NCBI GenBank assembly: GCA_014867205.1
Contig: WGUO01000012.1
Span: 26,666-90,665 of the forward strand
Source: Muribaculaceae bacterium
Lineage (GTDB): Bacteria; Bacteroidota; Bacteroidia; Bacteroidales; Muribaculaceae
Length of the DNA stretch: 64,000 bases
Reading direction: 5' to 3'
Numbering within the stretch: position 1 is the first letter of the stretch; every line of letters begins with the position of its first letter. A program made the position numbers and the translations under genes. Below are positions 63,049-64,000 of this stretch, in pieces. The notes below the pieces were generated by a model that was not told the origin of the DNA, made no database searches, and saw only the letters and a list, made by a program, of their open reading frames with translations.

Positions 63049-63935
63049 AGTATTCCCCTCAGCAGGTCGAGTCCGGTCTGGACTCCGGAGTTGTTCTGAT
63101 TGGAGTTGTTGGAGTTATTCTTATTGGAATTATTAGTCTTATTGGAGTTGTTCGTCTTATTTGAGTTATTGGACTTTGAGTTGTTGGTCTTGTTGGAGTT
63201 GCCGCTCTGGGTGCCTTGGCTCTGGCCGCCGAGGCCGTTGAGGATGTTGCCGAGGCTGAAGCCGTTGCTGTCGTTCTGGTTGACCTTCGTGCCTGAGAAG
63301 TGGAATCCCACGCAGAGTCCGTCGTAGGAGTCAAGTATCGAGCTCAGGGCCTTCACAACCTGGATGCCGCTGAACTGCGAGATCGCCGACAGCAGTTTCT
63401 TAAGTTTAGTGGCGTCAAACATCACGTCCATCGAGCGCGATGTCATCTGCACATAGGTCGTCACCGAGGTCAGTTTCATGCCGAGTGCGGTGAAGTTGAA
63501 CTCAAACACTCCGGGCTCGGCGCCCTGCGCCTGCGTGATTGTGCCGTTAAGACGTATCATCTTGCAGACTAACTGGAAATTGCCCTGCGCGTCGATGGTC
63601 AGCTTGGCGTCGTTGAGCCCGTACTGCTCGTAATATGGCGCGAGCTTAGTCTCCACGGCCGCTGCGGCCGCCACACCTCCGGCCTTCTTCAGGAAGCCCT
63701 CGCCCTGGAAGCACACCGCCGGACCCGACGAGGTCCATTCGCCCTGCATGTCGGCTATGGTGATGTCTGAGCTCGAGAAGACGCCCTCAAGCACATTTCC
63801 TAATGTCGAGCCGCTGTTGCCGCCCAGCATGTCGCCCAGTCCCCCGAGGATGTCGCCGAGACCCTGGGCTCGTGATGTGGATAGCCCGAAAATGGTCAAA
63901 AATACCACTAAAATGGCAATCTTTTTATTTTTCAT
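63033..63935 (-). CDS. DUF4923 family secreted protein with Asn/Ser-rich tail
   Basis: 300 aa. A signal peptide (IAILVVFLTIFGLSTSRAQ) is followed by a Gly-rich start (GLGDILGGLGDMLGG) and the DUF4923 domain (about 55-225), known from Bacteroidales but without an assigned function. Residues about 235-285 are a low-complexity tail of repeated N-S-N-K-T-N units, encoded by imperfect trinucleotide-rich DNA at about 63096-63215. A short hydrophobic end (TGLDLLRGIL) follows. The stop codon is in the adjoining repeat arm. Confidence 0.85.
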   Translation of the reverse strand: MKNKKIAILVVFLTIFGLSTSRAQGLGDILGGLGDMLGGNSGSTLGNVLEGVFSSSDITIADMQGEWTSSGPAVCFQGEGFLKKAGGVAAAAAVETKLAPYYEQYGLNDAKLTIDAQGNFQLVCKMIRLNGTITQAQGAEPGVFEFNFTALGMKLTSVTTYVQMTSRSMDVMFDATKLKKLLSAISQFSGIQVVKALSSILDSYDGLCVGFHFSGTKVNQNDSNGFSLGNILNGLGGQSQGTQSGNSNKTNNSKSNNSNKTNNSNKTNNSNKNNSNNSNQNNSGVQTGLDLLRGILNSKD

Positions 63936-64000
63936 AACTTTTTATTGAAGTTGTCTAAACTAATTTGATTTGTGAAATTTTTTAAGGAAAATAACGATAA

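Overview
The window comes from a Bacteroidota chromosome, most likely order Bacteroidales and plausibly Muribaculaceae (the family is inference). The supporting signs are many promoters of the phylum-specific form TTTG-N19-21-TAnnTTTG, a BspA-type leucine-rich-repeat protein, a PorQ homologue of type IX secretion, the folP-cdaA pair, a lipoprotein TamA homologue (TamL) beside TamB, an AspD/AspT aspartate-alanine exchange pair and a DUF4923 protein.

Layout. (1) Bases 1-9,569 hold an AT-rich, minus-strand, six-gene putative anti-phage operon. In transcription order it encodes a PLD-nuclease/Snf2-helicase fusion, an Eco57I-like N6-adenine methyltransferase, three unrecognised proteins, and a PD-(D/E)XK nuclease cut by the left edge. 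Its leader has a promoter, a 25-codon upstream ORF and a terminator-like hairpin ending about 16 nt before the helicase start. (2) Bases 9,780-12,300 are a mobile-element scar: the C-terminal remnant of a probable relaxase, then an MqsR-like toxin gene broken by a one-base frameshift and an intact Panacea (SocA-like) antitoxin, lying between two 50-bp direct repeats. (3) Bases 12.3-24.2 kb hold a CNNM transporter, a PerR-rubrerythrin oxidative-stress operon with a PerR box on its promoter, a flavodoxin lipoprotein, a TonB-dependent receptor, a class A beta-lactamase, DUF362 and DUF2284 proteins, a large BspA-like surface protein, and rpsO. (4) Bases 24.4-34.8 kb hold rplU-rpmA, tamB-tamL with a small basic membrane protein, and typA. 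(5) Bases 34.9-49.3 kb hold aspD/aspT, rsgA, a winged-helix protein, a TonB-like protein, porQ, cdaA, folP, rplS, gpmI, a 5'-nucleotidase, a GH3 hexosaminidase and rpmH. (6) Bases 49.4-64 kb hold efp, a glycosyltransferase, radC, dnaB, a probable small RNA, menA with an ADP-ribosylglycohydrolase gene, an operon of OLD-like ATPase-glgB-cmk-ispH-tadA, ribE, and a DUF4923 protein.

The most unusual signals are three. First, the defence operon with its attenuator-like leader, which matches no named system I can assign. Second, several intergenic elements built from 7-9 bp tandem repeats arranged as facing inverted arms around a central hairpin or array. The unit differs at each site, and in three cases the arm supplies the stop codon of the neighbouring gene. 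Third, the toxin gene broken in a T5 run while its antitoxin stays intact. All functional calls are from reading the sequence; no database search was run.
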